A DNA stretch of 64,000 bases from Litoribacter ruber (GTDB lineage Bacteria > Bacteroidota > Bacteroidia > Cytophagales > Cyclobacteriaceae): contig NZ_JAHBGI010000010.1 of the NCBI RefSeq assembly GCF_018500185.1, forward strand, positions 1 through 64,000, read 5' to 3'. The notes under the pieces are model-generated. The model did no database searches and had not been told where the DNA came from. It saw only the letters and a program-made list of their open reading frames with translations. The translations under genes and the position numbers were made by a program. Positions 28,247 through 36,208 of the stretch are shown here, piece after piece. Positions within the stretch are counted from its first letter, which is position 1; every line of letters begins with the position of its first letter.

Positions 28247-28769
28247 AGGTTCTGTACTTGCTTAATTTTTGGACCCATATCATCCATAGATAAAAAATAG
28301 CAGCATATACGACCAGGGTAAAGGTGTATTTGTGATTGAAATCAAGAGTTTGCTCGCTATAGAAGGCATTTAGGGCCAAAATTGAGACCCTGAGCAGATT
28401 TAAGATATTAATGATCAGAATACCTAGAGGAATAAAAATCATCTTCCTTATTAAGGGACCAGGAAACGCAATGATAAATCCGGCAAAAAGTGCCATCAAT
28501 ACCATTGCGTTACATGCTGCCCCTACTCTGACGAGCTCTTCACCATTCAGAATGATAGCCGTATTCTGCACGGTGACCTCATAACCCGCTAGATTGAGGA
28601 GCCATCCGCTTGCCAAAGAAATTTGATACGTTAAGAAGTCATCGAATTTATTCAACCAGACATCATATAGGATCAACCATCCAAAAATGAGTACTACTAC
28701 AATCACAAGAAATCGGAACAATCTGTTTTTTTTCTGCATGATCAATTGCTGCGAGACCCGTTGGGCCAT
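28221..28769 (-). CDS. exosortase family transpeptidase
   Basis: Polytopic membrane cysteine protease/transpeptidase of 182 residues. The catalytic triad expected of exosortases and archaeosortases is visible: Cys86 in VGAACNAMV, Arg127 in NLLRVSIL and His146 in FNHKYTF. It is predicted to cleave a C-terminal sorting signal and probably join the substrate to another molecule. The short length fits the Bacteroidota exosortases. The gene immediately upstream encodes a PID-CTERM candidate substrate, 15 bp away, and a small membrane partner overlaps its 3' end. The attachment target is unknown. Confidence 0.88.
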   Translation of the reverse strand: MAQRVSQQLIMQKKNRLFRFLVIVVVLIFGWLILYDVWLNKFDDFLTYQISLASGWLLNLAGYEVTVQNTAIILNGEELVRVGAACNAMVLMALFAGFIIAFPGPLIRKMIFIPLGILIINILNLLRVSILALNAFYSEQTLDFNHKYTFTLVVYAAIFYLWMIWVQKLSKYRTYVPATSNA

Positions 28770-28784
28770 CAGAAAATAATTAGT

Positions 28785-29039
28785 TTAAGATATATCTTTT
28801 AATTTTTGATCTTTAATCCTTTTCAAACCGTAGGCTGCCCCTGCGGCAAGAAGTAAACCCAATCCGCCGTCAATTGGAACTGAAGTGCCTTTTCCTTTTG
28901 ATTTGGCAGCCTCGGATTTTGCCCTCCCAGGTGCACTTTGGGATCTTCCTTGGGAATATGCGTCGGAAAGAATGAAATAAAAAATTATTCCCATCATAAA
29001 GGTCAATTTTGGAAGAAATCTGGAAATTTTCATAATCAT
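28785..29039 (-). CDS. PID-CTERM exosortase substrate, very short
   Basis: Protein of 84 residues that is almost all sorting signals. A signal peptide runs to about residue 30 (ending LSDAYSQ). A short basic Ser/Gly/Ala/Lys linker (GRSQSAPGRAKSEAAKSKGK) follows. Then comes the PID motif (VPIDGG, residues 54-59), one hydrophobic helix (LGLLLAAGAAYGL) and a basic tail (KRIKDQKLKD). This is the tripartite PID-CTERM arrangement. After both cleavages only about 20-27 residues would remain. It is first in the EPS run, directly before the exosortase. An ATG at 29033 is an alternative start. Confidence 0.85.
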   Translation of the reverse strand: MIMKISRFLPKLTFMMGIIFYFILSDAYSQGRSQSAPGRAKSEAAKSKGKGTSVPIDGGLGLLLAAGAAYGLKRIKDQKLKDIS

Positions 29040-29108
29040 CGACAGTTAGGTTCTTCAAACTAGGTTACTCTACCAATTGGTTTACAATTTTGTAATACTT
29101 GTTTAGAA

Positions 29109-29116
29109 CAAATGTA
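29109..29116 (-). promoter_or_regulatory. possible Bacteroidota -7 box for the EPS/exosortase operon
   Basis: Reads TACATTTG on the minus strand, matching the Bacteroidota -7 consensus TAnnTTTG, about 70 bp upstream of the PID-CTERM start. A -33 TTG at the expected spacing is not clear, so this is a weak call. Confidence 0.3.
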
Positions 29117-29357
29117 TAGCTTGCCTGATTCTGAAATAATGTATTTCGTTGAAATACAGTGGTGTATAGGTGAATGGCTCTTTTTCGTAGTTTGCCTAAA
29201 ACTAATTGATTCATATAATTACGGTTTGGTAATTTTCAATATTAATTCTTAACCTCTGATCCTTTATGTTCATATCCCCAGCAAGCCAGTTCACCGAAAA
29301 TCCCTCAATTCTTTTTTGCCCCTTTGTAATTTGCAAATGGTTTAAAATGAAGTGTTT

Positions 29358-30092
29358 ATGGAGGGTAAATTCATCAAAATTCTCGGACTTGATTTTTTTA
29401 ACGGGCAGGTGCAGGAAGTAATAGCCGCCTTAAAATCGGGAGGTCTTTTGGTAGTGCCTTCTGGCCCGGGGTTGGCCACAATCAATAGTGAAACAGAATA
29501 TTATAGGTCCCTTCAGGCTGCTGATCTGGTGATAGCAGACAGCGGATATATGACTCTTTTGTGGAACTTGACCCATGAACAGAAAATAAACCGGATTTCC
29601 GGGCTTGAATTTCTGCAACAATTCCTCGCCGATGAGGAAGTGAAACATTCCGAATTTCTGTTAGTAAACCCTTCCAAAAAAGAAGCAGATGCCAATCAGG
29701 ATTATCTAAATAAGAAAGGGTTCAAATTGACAACTGATAACTCTTATATAGCTCCGATTTACCCAAAGGATCGTATTGAAGATGAAAATCTGCTGAACCT
29801 ACTGGAAGAGAAAAAGCCCCGATATGTTCTGATCAATTTAGGTGGGGGGGTACAGGAGATCCTTGGTGCTTATCTCAAGGGTAATTTGAGTTACAGGCCT
29901 GCAATAATCTGTACTGGTGCGGCAATTGCCTTTTTAACAGGAGAGCAGGCGCAGGTTCCAACCTGGGCTGACAGGCTTTTTTTGGGCTGGCTGGTGCGTT
30001 GTATTAATAAGCCTAAAGTCTATATTCCCCGGTATGCATGTGCTTTCAAACTTTTGACGGTGATGGTTCAATATAAAACGCATTATACATGA
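29358..30092 (+). CDS. WecG/TagA/CpsF family glycosyltransferase (GT26)
   Basis: Cytoplasmic or membrane-associated glycosyltransferase of 244 residues from the ATG at 29358 (a GTG at 29352 is possible). Family motifs: GPGLATINSETEYYRSLQAADLVIADSGYMTLLW is split by typical conserved residues, followed by LINLGGGVQEILGAYLK and ICTGAAIAFLTGEQAQVPTWADR. WecG and TagA enzymes add the second sugar (ManNAc-type) to an undecaprenyl-linked primer. It is divergent from the EPS run and convergent with gmd, so it has its own promoter, yet it probably serves the same glycan. Confidence 0.87.
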   Translation: MEGKFIKILGLDFFNGQVQEVIAALKSGGLLVVPSGPGLATINSETEYYRSLQAADLVIADSGYMTLLWNLTHEQKINRISGLEFLQQFLADEEVKHSEFLLVNPSKKEADANQDYLNKKGFKLTTDNSYIAPIYPKDRIEDENLLNLLEEKKPRYVLINLGGGVQEILGAYLKGNLSYRPAIICTGAAIAFLTGEQAQVPTWADRLFLGWLVRCINKPKVYIPRYACAFKLLTVMVQYKTHYT

Positions 30093-30141
30093 GAATTTGA
30101 CCCAACTTTTTAATTAAAACTAATTGCAGTAGTCAAAATAG

Positions 30142-30176
30142 AGCGTGCTTGGTTCTGATTTATCTCCAAGCACGCT
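30142..30176. terminator. hairpin between convergent genes
   Basis: Perfect 11-bp inverted repeat agcgtgcttgg / ccaagcacgct with a 13-nt loop, lying between the stop of the TagA-type gene and the stop of gmd. There is no long T-run on either side, so it may be a bidirectional terminator or a transcript-end stabiliser. Confidence 0.6.
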
Positions 30177-30230
30177 TCTACAAATTTCGGTTTATCGAAT
30201 TACTGTAATAGAGAATATTCCCTTTTGTGA

Positions 30231-31382
30231 TTAATCGATATAGTTGACGATCTGATAAAGTTCACCCATACTCCTTCTTTGGTTCCTCACCCACTCTAAG
30301 TCCGAAATCACCATGTCCTGGACTAAAGTGGTCAGGGTGTGTTTTGGCTGCCAATCCAGCCTCTCTTTTGCTTTAGTAGGATCTCCGATCAGTAAATCAA
30401 CCTCAGTTGGTCTTAAGTACCGTGGGTCCACTTTTACTATTTTCGAGTCCAGAACATGCTTTATTGGGTCTAATTCTTGACCAGTAGCTTCCCGGTATAT
30501 TTTTTCATCTATGGAATCCAGAATTCCAGTTTCTCCAGCTCCTTCTCCTTCCCATCTGAGGTGAAACCCTATTTCTGCAAAAGCCATTTTAATGAAGTCC
30601 CGTACAGTGGTGGTTATTCCTGTTGCGATGACATAATCTTCAGGGATGTCCTGTTGTAGAATTCTCCACATGGCTTCCACATAATCTTTTGCATGTCCCC
30701 AGTCCCTTTTTGCATCCAAATTACCCATATAAATTACTTGTTGTGCCCCAAAGGCAATATTGGCTATTCCTTGGGTAATTTTTCTAGTGACGAAGGTTTC
30801 TCCTCTAATAGGAGATTCATGATTGAACAGGATCCCATTGGTGGCAAACATATTATAGGCCTCCCTATAATTTACAGTGATCCAATAAGCATATAATTTG
30901 GCCACTGCATAAGGAGATCTGGGGTAGAAGGGGGTGGTTTCGCACTGGGGAACAGCCTGGACCATTCCATAAAGCTCAGAAGTGGACGCCTGATAAAATC
31001 TGACTTTTTTTTCCATACCCAACAAGCGGATGGCTTCCAGTATCCTCAGGGCCCCTATACCGTCTGCATTGGCGGTGTATTCCGGTAAGTCAAAACTTAC
31101 CTTAACATGGCTCATTGCTGCTAAATTATAAATCTCGTCCGGCTGAGTTTCCTGTATGATCCGGGTAATGTTCATGGAGTCGGTCATATCGCCATAGTGA
31201 AGCACCAACTGGGGATCAGGGTCATGAGGATCTTGGTACAGGTGATCTATCCTGTCGGTATTGATCAAGGATGACCTTCTTTTGATGCCATGTACTTTGT
31301 AACCTTTTTCTAAAAGTAATTCGGCTAGATAGGCCCCATCTTGGCCCGTAATACCGGTAACGAGAGCGGTTCTTGTATGCAT
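30231..31382 (-). CDS. gmd: GDP-mannose 4,6-dehydratase
   Basis: Converts GDP-D-mannose to GDP-4-keto-6-deoxy-D-mannose, the precursor of GDP-fucose, rhamnose or perosamine sugars. The start is set at the ATG at 31382 ([20 protein letters not shown]), where the Rossmann glycine motif begins; a longer frame adds seven weak residues. Extended-SDR signatures are present: the STSELYG catalytic Thr/Ser-Glu, and [13 protein letters not shown] with Tyr and Lys. [12 protein letters not shown] is typical of the family. No GDP-fucose synthase follows, so the final sugar is not settled. Substrate could come from ManC at 56430-57503. Confidence 0.95.
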   Translation of the reverse strand: MHTRTALVTGITGQDGAYLAELLLEKGYKVHGIKRRSSLINTDRIDHLYQDPHDPDPQLVLHYGDMTDSMNITRIIQETQPDEIYNLAAMSHVKVSFDLPEYTANADGIGALRILEAIRLLGMEKKVRFYQASTSELYGMVQAVPQCETTPFYPRSPYAVAKLYAYWITVNYREAYNMFATNGILFNHESPIRGETFVTRKITQGIANIAFGAQQVIYMGNLDAKRDWGHAKDYVEAMWRILQQDIPEDYVIATGITTTVRDFIKMAFAEIGFHLRWEGEGAGETGILDSIDEKIYREATGQELDPIKHVLDSKIVKVDPRYLRPTEVDLLIGDPTKAKERLDWQPKHTLTTLVQDMVISDLEWVRNQRRSMGELYQIVNYID

Positions 31383-31574
31383 AATGAAATTGTTAAATGC
31401 CAACTCGGACTATTTAATGTATTTTCCACATGATTTTTCTCCTTAATAGGTTAATCAAACAATAAAAGGCCACCTCTACCCAACCTTCGTCAAATAGAGA
31501 TAAACCTCTCTTCACTGCAATTAACTATTCGTATTTTTCATTGATAACATGCTATTTTTTCAGGTTTGGTGGAA

Positions 31575-32237
31575 TTATGCCAATTCGGATTGCTTCATTA
31601 AAGAAGTCACCCGATCCTGATGCACCGGGTAAAAGGACAGCCAAACAGTAAGGAGAATAATCTTGACATCCAAAGACATGGTTCTGTTCTCCATATACCA
31701 CAAATCCGCTTTTACTCTATTTTCCATTGCTACATCCTCTGTTGTTTCTCCTCTCAAGCCGCTAACCTGGGCCCAGCCGGTGATGCCTGGTGGGATTTTA
31801 TGGCGCTCCATGTAGTTTTCAATTTTCCATGAATATTCCTCGGTATGTTTGAGCATATGCGGTCTTGGGCCCACTACCGACATATCGCCCAATAAGACAT
31901 TAATAAATTGTGGCAATTCGTCAATGTTGCTCTTCCGGATAAAAGCCCCGATTCTTGTTATTCTTACATCGTCGTGCCTTGCTTGGAGCCAATCTGCCTC
32001 CTTGTTGACTATCATGCTGCGGAATTTTAGGCAATAGAAGGGCTTATTGTTCCTGCCTGATCGGAGTTGTTTGAAAAAAACCGGTCCTGAAGAATCCAGC
32101 TTGATAAGTATTGCCATCAATGGGATGAGCCAGCTTAACAAGAAAAACAACACTAGGATGGCAAACAAAACATCAAAAACTCTTTTTCTCATTTCCGTCG
32201 CTCCAAACCCTATCTGATGAGTTCTTAAGTTTTCCAT
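31575..32237 (-). CDS. undecaprenyl-phosphate sugar phosphotransferase (priming transferase)
   Basis: Monotopic membrane phosphoglycosyltransferase of 220 residues. The N-terminal reentrant helix (FDVLFAILVLFFLLSWLIPL) precedes the bacterial sugar transferase core: SGPVFFKQLRSGRNNKPF, CLKFRSM, RKSNIDELPQFINVLLGDMS, VGPRP, PGITGWAQVSG. It would transfer a sugar-1-phosphate from a nucleotide sugar to undecaprenyl phosphate and start the repeat unit. The short form lacks the N-terminal four-helix region of WbaP/WcaJ. About 190 bp precede gmd on the same strand. Confidence 0.92.
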   Translation of the reverse strand: MENLRTHQIGFGATEMRKRVFDVLFAILVLFFLLSWLIPLMAILIKLDSSGPVFFKQLRSGRNNKPFYCLKFRSMIVNKEADWLQARHDDVRITRIGAFIRKSNIDELPQFINVLLGDMSVVGPRPHMLKHTEEYSWKIENYMERHKIPPGITGWAQVSGLRGETTEDVAMENRVKADLWYMENRTMSLDVKIILLTVWLSFYPVHQDRVTSLMKQSELA

Positions 32238-32640
32238 AAGATTTAAAAATTAAGTTTTCACACTTCTTTTAATGTAAAAGTAATCCATGGAGGATATGAG
32301 TTCTTTTAAATTCGGTCACTTCAAGTTTGGGTTCGGTGAAATGGAAATTAGAGTTGATGAAAGGGTTTGATTTATAATAGCCTTTTTTAAAGCAGTGTTG
32401 GCTAAAAGTATTTTACCATATCGTCCGCCAACGAACAAAAATGTACGATTCAAATCCATCATAAAATCAAAATACCCCTCCCTAGACACGGAAAAACACT
32501 TTTTCCCCATGGCACGAATGTAGAATATACCACCCTACATTAACTTCCGACACGCCACGGCGTGCAGGCAGCCGATATCCATATATCCATACATCCGACA
32601 TCCGACATCTGACACCCGACATCCAAACATCCAACATCCC
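32238..32640. other. gene-free divergent region with short-period repeat
   Basis: This 403-bp gap separates the priming transferase (minus) from the ABC ATPase (plus) and must contain both promoters, though none is clear. It includes the hairpin cacgcc-ac-ggcgtg at 32551-32564. The last 70 bp are an imperfect repeat of about 8 bp built on cgacatcc, running right up to the ATPase start codon. Confidence 0.6.
32572..32640. repeat. imperfect period-8 repeat (cgacatcc-like)
   Basis: About eight degenerate copies of an acatcc/gacatcc phrase (atatcc, acatccg, acatccg, acatctg, acacccg, acatcca, acatcca, acatccc). The array ends exactly at the ATG of the LolD-like gene, so it occupies the expected ribosome-binding region. 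Confidence 0.7.
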
Positions 32641-33315
32641 ATGATCCACCTCAACAACATCAACAAATACATCGACTCCCGCTTTCAGCGGATATTTATT
32701 CTCAAAGACGTTGACCTGACTATTGAACAAGGCGAGTTTGTTACCCTGATGGGACCGTCGGGGGTGGGTAAGTCAACACTGCTGAATATCATAGGGCTGC
32801 TTGATGATGATTATGAGGGGGAGTACCTGTTGGACGGGCAGTCAATCGGGACTATGAAGGAGCGGCAAAGGTCTGCTCTTCACAAAAGCGAATTCGGCTA
32901 CATCTTTCAGGCTTATCACCTCATTGATGAACTCACCGTTTACGAAAACATTGAAACCCCACTTTTATACAGGAATGTCTCCTCAAGCGAGCGGAAATCC
33001 ATTATTGCCGAACTACTCGACAGGTTCAATATGGTGGCCAAAAAAGACCTGTTTCCCGAGCAGTTATCCGGAGGGCAGCAGCAGCTGGTGGGGATTGCAA
33101 GGGCCGTGGCGGGCAAACCGAAGATTTTGCTGGCCGATGAACCTACAGGCAACCTCCATTCCGCACAGGCCAAAGAGATCATGGAAGTATTTCAGCAGCT
33201 AAACAGGGAAGGAACCACGATTGTACAGGCTACCCACTCCCGTGAGAATGCAGATTATGGTCACCGATTAATTGAGATGATGGATGGCAAAATTTTACAA
33301 CAAGTCAGCATTTAA
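32641..33315 (+). CDS. LolD/MacB-type ABC transporter ATPase
   Basis: ATP-binding subunit of 224 residues. Motifs: Walker A GPSGVGKSTLLN, Q-loop GYIFQAYHLIDELTV, signature LSGGQQQ, Walker B ILLADEPTGNLH, and the H-loop ATHSRENA. The ADEPTGNL form places it in the LolD/MacB/FtsE group, which pairs with FtsX-fold permeases and mechanically transmits signals or moves lipoproteins and drugs. It is two bases from the TolC-like gene. No permease or membrane-fusion gene is nearby, so the complex is incomplete here. The start lies directly after a short-period repeat. Confidence 0.92.
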   Translation: MIHLNNINKYIDSRFQRIFILKDVDLTIEQGEFVTLMGPSGVGKSTLLNIIGLLDDDYEGEYLLDGQSIGTMKERQRSALHKSEFGYIFQAYHLIDELTVYENIETPLLYRNVSSSERKSIIAELLDRFNMVAKKDLFPEQLSGGQQQLVGIARAVAGKPKILLADEPTGNLHSAQAKEIMEVFQQLNREGTTIVQATHSRENADYGHRLIEMMDGKILQQVSI

Positions 33316-33316
33316 T

Positions 33317-34648
33317 ATGAAGTTACCAGTATTGTTTTTAATTGTTTGGTTGGGGTATGTTTTGCCTGTAAAGGCCCAAGACACCCTGCTCATTTCTTTT
33401 CAGGATGCGGTTGAGATTGGTCTACAGCAAAATCAGAATTTCCAAATAAGGAAAAATGAACAGCATGTCCTAAAAATGGAAAGACAAGCTGCGATAATGG
33501 GACACCTTCCCAGAGTGAATATCAACAACAACCTTTTCCGCCAAATGGGCCAGCAATACCAGCAGCTGGAAGGGCAGCTTGTTGTTACCAATGTTACCAA
33601 TGACTTGCTCACCACAGGTTTGAATGCAAACCTTCCCATTTTCAATTCTGGACGCAGACTTTTTACCACCCGGGCAACCCGGCAATTTGAAGAGGCAGGA
33701 AGTCTTAACCTACATAGAGCTTCCCAAGATGTGGTGTTTGAAATTGCACAGCAATACCTGCAGATTTTACTTGATCAGGAACTCTATAGAATTGCGGTTC
33801 AAAACTTGGAGAACCAAAAGGAACAGCTCCGCCAAATCGAGGGCTTCGTTGAGGCGGGTCTTCGGACGCTTTCCGATCAGTACAACCAGCAATCCGAAGT
33901 GGCCAGACTAACTACCGTGGTGCTGGATGCTGAAATCCAGTTGGAAACGGATATGTGGCAATTTGCCGAAACTTTGCAGCTAGAGTCCAACACAATTCCG
34001 GAATTGTTGCCCCTTGACCTTAAAACAGTGCCGAGCGAGTTTCTTGACCTTGGTCTGGATGAGCTTTATGAACTAGCTACAAACAACAGACAGGATTTTA
34101 GGGCACAAAAACTACTGGTGGCCGGGCAAAAAGATATGATTTCCGCAGCGAGGTCCTTTTATTATCCCCAGATCAATGGTTTTTTTAATTACAATACCTT
34201 CTTCACCTCATTAGATGAGCGAAGTTTTAGAGATCAATACATGAGGATTTATCCGCAGCGGACTTTTGGGATCAATATCACCATTCCTATTTTCAACAAT
34301 TTTGAAAATAGGGTGGCGGTAGCTAGAAGTAAAATGGAGCACAACAATCAATCGCTGGAATTGAATGCCATAGAGAGAAGGCTCACCCAAGAGACCAAGC
34401 TTGCCTTCGAGAATTACCGCGTGGCCATCAAAAGAGAGGAGGCAACAAAGGTACAGCTTGAAGCCGCAGAGGTGGCTCAACAGGTGATCGAGGAAAGGTT
34501 TCGACTTGGAGTGAGCAATTTTGTGGACCTTGCCCAGGCAAACCAGCAACTGGTGACCGCCCAATCTGACCATGCCCAAGCTCGCTATACCCATTATTTT
34601 CAGGAAGTGATCCTGCGGTATACTTTGGGGGTGTTGGAAGTGAAGTAA
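33317..34648 (+). CDS. TolC-family outer-membrane efflux protein
   Basis: Outer-membrane channel protein of 443 residues from the ATG at 33317, two bases after the ATPase stop, giving a clear signal peptide (MKLPVLFLIVWLGYVLPVKAQ). Two duplicated halves follow, each with long alpha-helical coiled coil (for example QVLQ-, EQLRQIEGFVEAGLRT and RFRLGVSNFVDLAQANQQLV). The latter is the signature loop before the final helix. It would form a trimeric exit duct. With the LolD-like ATPase it resembles a MacAB-TolC-type system lacking its inner-membrane parts locally. Confidence 0.92.
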   Translation: MKLPVLFLIVWLGYVLPVKAQDTLLISFQDAVEIGLQQNQNFQIRKNEQHVLKMERQAAIMGHLPRVNINNNLFRQMGQQYQQLEGQLVVTNVTNDLLTTGLNANLPIFNSGRRLFTTRATRQFEEAGSLNLHRASQDVVFEIAQQYLQILLDQELYRIAVQNLENQKEQLRQIEGFVEAGLRTLSDQYNQQSEVARLTTVVLDAEIQLETDMWQFAETLQLESNTIPELLPLDLKTVPSEFLDLGLDELYELATNNRQDFRAQKLLVAGQKDMISAARSFYYPQINGFFNYNTFFTSLDERSFRDQYMRIYPQRTFGINITIPIFNNFENRVAVARSKMEHNNQSLELNAIERRLTQETKLAFENYRVAIKREEATKVQLEAAEVAQQVIEERFRLGVSNFVDLAQANQQLVTAQSDHAQARYTHYFQEVILRYTLGVLEVK

Positions 34649-35512
34649 GTGTAAGGTACTCGTATTTTTGCCACGAAGAAGTGAAGGTGCGAAGGGGGTG
34701 GGCCAAAGGCTAAAAGGTGCGGAGGAGTGTTGGTTTAAAGGTTTAATGTCCTTAAGGGAATAGCTGCGCTAGATTCCCTTAAGGACTGATTAATGGATTA
34801 AGGAGGAGCCGTAGTTTAGAAGTTTATACGGCCTTCGGCCTGGTTTAGGGGGTTAGAAATCGCGAAGCGGCGAGAAAAATTTTGTCACCGTTCATGTTAC
34901 CAGATGTACTTTTTACTTGCCACTTTTAACCTAATCCTCTCTGCGCTTCTTTGCAAACTTTGCGGTGAAATTTGAAACGTTAACCCGAGTCGGAGACATT
35001 GCACTCAGTGGTGCGAAGTCTGAGGACCTTCACACAACGGTATGCCCACAGCTCCACTAGGAGCGGCCGATATAATAACCGCCGGTGACAACCGGTGGGC
35101 AGCAAACACCTACCACATCATAAGTCCCAGAGGGATGCACCATATAAATTTCTGCGTGAAGGTTAAAAGATCCAAAATGCGGTGGAGTCCACTTCGGCGT
35201 TTTTATGGGGCCGTATACCCGCCGACCCAAAGGGCTATATACTCCCGACCTCCTCCCGATCAGGTCCGCTTCAGGGCTCCATCAGGTCCGCAGAACAGCC
35301 GGCTTGTGTGTGCTCCGTGCCTGTTCCGAAAGGATTTCAAAACGGGACCTTAGTCAGGGGAAATCTAGGGCTGCTTTGGGGATTTTGGCAAGACATATTT
35401 AAGATTTTGATTCACATTAACTGCAATAAATTGGCAAAAGGAAAAGGTTCCGATAAACACTCTCGGGATTAAAAAGGCTCATTGTTCTAATACTTGAGGC
35501 TGATTTTTTTCC
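34649..35512. other. 864-bp gene-free region rich in palindromes
   Basis: No frame here looks like a real protein. It holds a strong hairpin at 34748-34786, a short one cggccttcggcc near 34830, gctcc-acta-ggagc at 35051-35064, and ccgccggt-gaca-accggtgg at 35079-35098 (one G-T wobble). The parts read like several short repetitive pieces joined together. It may be a graveyard of dispersed intergenic repeats, or the remains of genes lost after the ATPase/TolC pair. Confidence 0.55.
34748..34786. repeat. long perfect hairpin 100 bp after the TolC gene
   Basis: Arms gtccttaagggaa and ttcccttaaggac form 13 perfect base pairs. The loop tagctgcgctaga can pair further (tagc/gcta), leaving a small bulge. 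There is no adjacent T-run, so it may be a mobile palindromic element more than a simple terminator. Confidence 0.75.
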
Positions 35513-36067
35513 TTAAACCTCCACCTTACCCCTGACACCCCTGGCGGCATAATAGGATTCTGCTCCATTGTGGTAGAGGAATACCTGATTATAGCGCCGG
35601 TCACAGAATAGGGCGCCGCCGAGGTTGCGGATGGGGGAGGGGGTAGCCACCCAGCTGGAGGTTTTGAGGTCAAATTTGCCGAACTTTTGCAAGTACCGGT
35701 AATCTTCTTCAGAAAGCATTTCGATGCCCATCTCTGAGCAAAGGTCCATTGCACTGTTCTTGGGCTTGTGTTCTTTTCGGGAATTGAGTGCAGCGCGGTC
35801 ATAGCAAACGCTCCGGCGACCCTTGGGGCTTTCAGGGCTGGAATCCATAAAAATGAATGTTCCTTCCTCAGTTCTGGAACCAACCACATCGGGTTCACCT
35901 TCAGAACGCTCCATTTGAAGGAGAGTGGCGAGTTTTTCGTCATTGGCTTCCAACCTTTCCAAAATTTCGCTCCACTGAACATTTGGATGGCGGTCTGGAT
36001 GCTTCTCAAATCTTTTCTGCAGGGTTTCCAGCAGTATGGTCTTATCTTCTTGGGAAATAGGTTTCAT
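35513..36067 (-). CDS. DUF4256 family protein
   Basis: Soluble protein of 184 residues. The features recall DUF4256: FEKHPDRHPNVQW, ERSEGEPDVVG, FIFMDSSPESPKGRRSVCYDR, EMGIEMLSEEDYRYLQ, FDLKTSSWVATP, LGGALFCDRRYNQVFLYHNGAESYYAARGVRG. The function of this family is unknown; full length and an intact frame suggest a working gene. It stands alone between the repeat-rich gap and the SusD terminator, with a short upstream region of about 90 bp to the terminator. Confidence 0.8.
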   Translation of the reverse strand: MKPISQEDKTILLETLQKRFEKHPDRHPNVQWSEILERLEANDEKLATLLQMERSEGEPDVVGSRTEEGTFIFMDSSPESPKGRRSVCYDRAALNSRKEHKPKNSAMDLCSEMGIEMLSEEDYRYLQKFGKFDLKTSSWVATPSPIRNLGGALFCDRRYNQVFLYHNGAESYYAARGVRGKVEV

Positions 36068-36156
36068 AAAATAGGCTTATCTAAGGTTTAATAAAGTTAC
36101 ATTTTCTAAAGCTAATTTTCCCAATCTGTAATATCCTAAATTCCCTTTTCAAAAGC

Positions 36157-36188
36157 AAAAAAAAAAAGCCGCCCCTTGTGGGAGCGGC
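36157..36188 (-). terminator. intrinsic terminator of the SusC/SusD operon
   Basis: Read on the minus strand: a GC-rich stem gccgctccc/ggggcggc (one bulged base, TTGT-type loop as acaa) followed by eleven T residues (36167 to 36157). It lies 20 bp after the susD-type stop and fits a rho-independent terminator. Confidence 0.9.
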
Positions 36189-36208
36189 CTAATTAAGAAA
36201 TTTACATA

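Noticed and set aside
35042-35472. Several overlapping plus-strand frames of about 65-103 residues
   Set aside because: They lie in the repeat-rich gap, use three frames over the same palindromic DNA and resemble no protein family I know.
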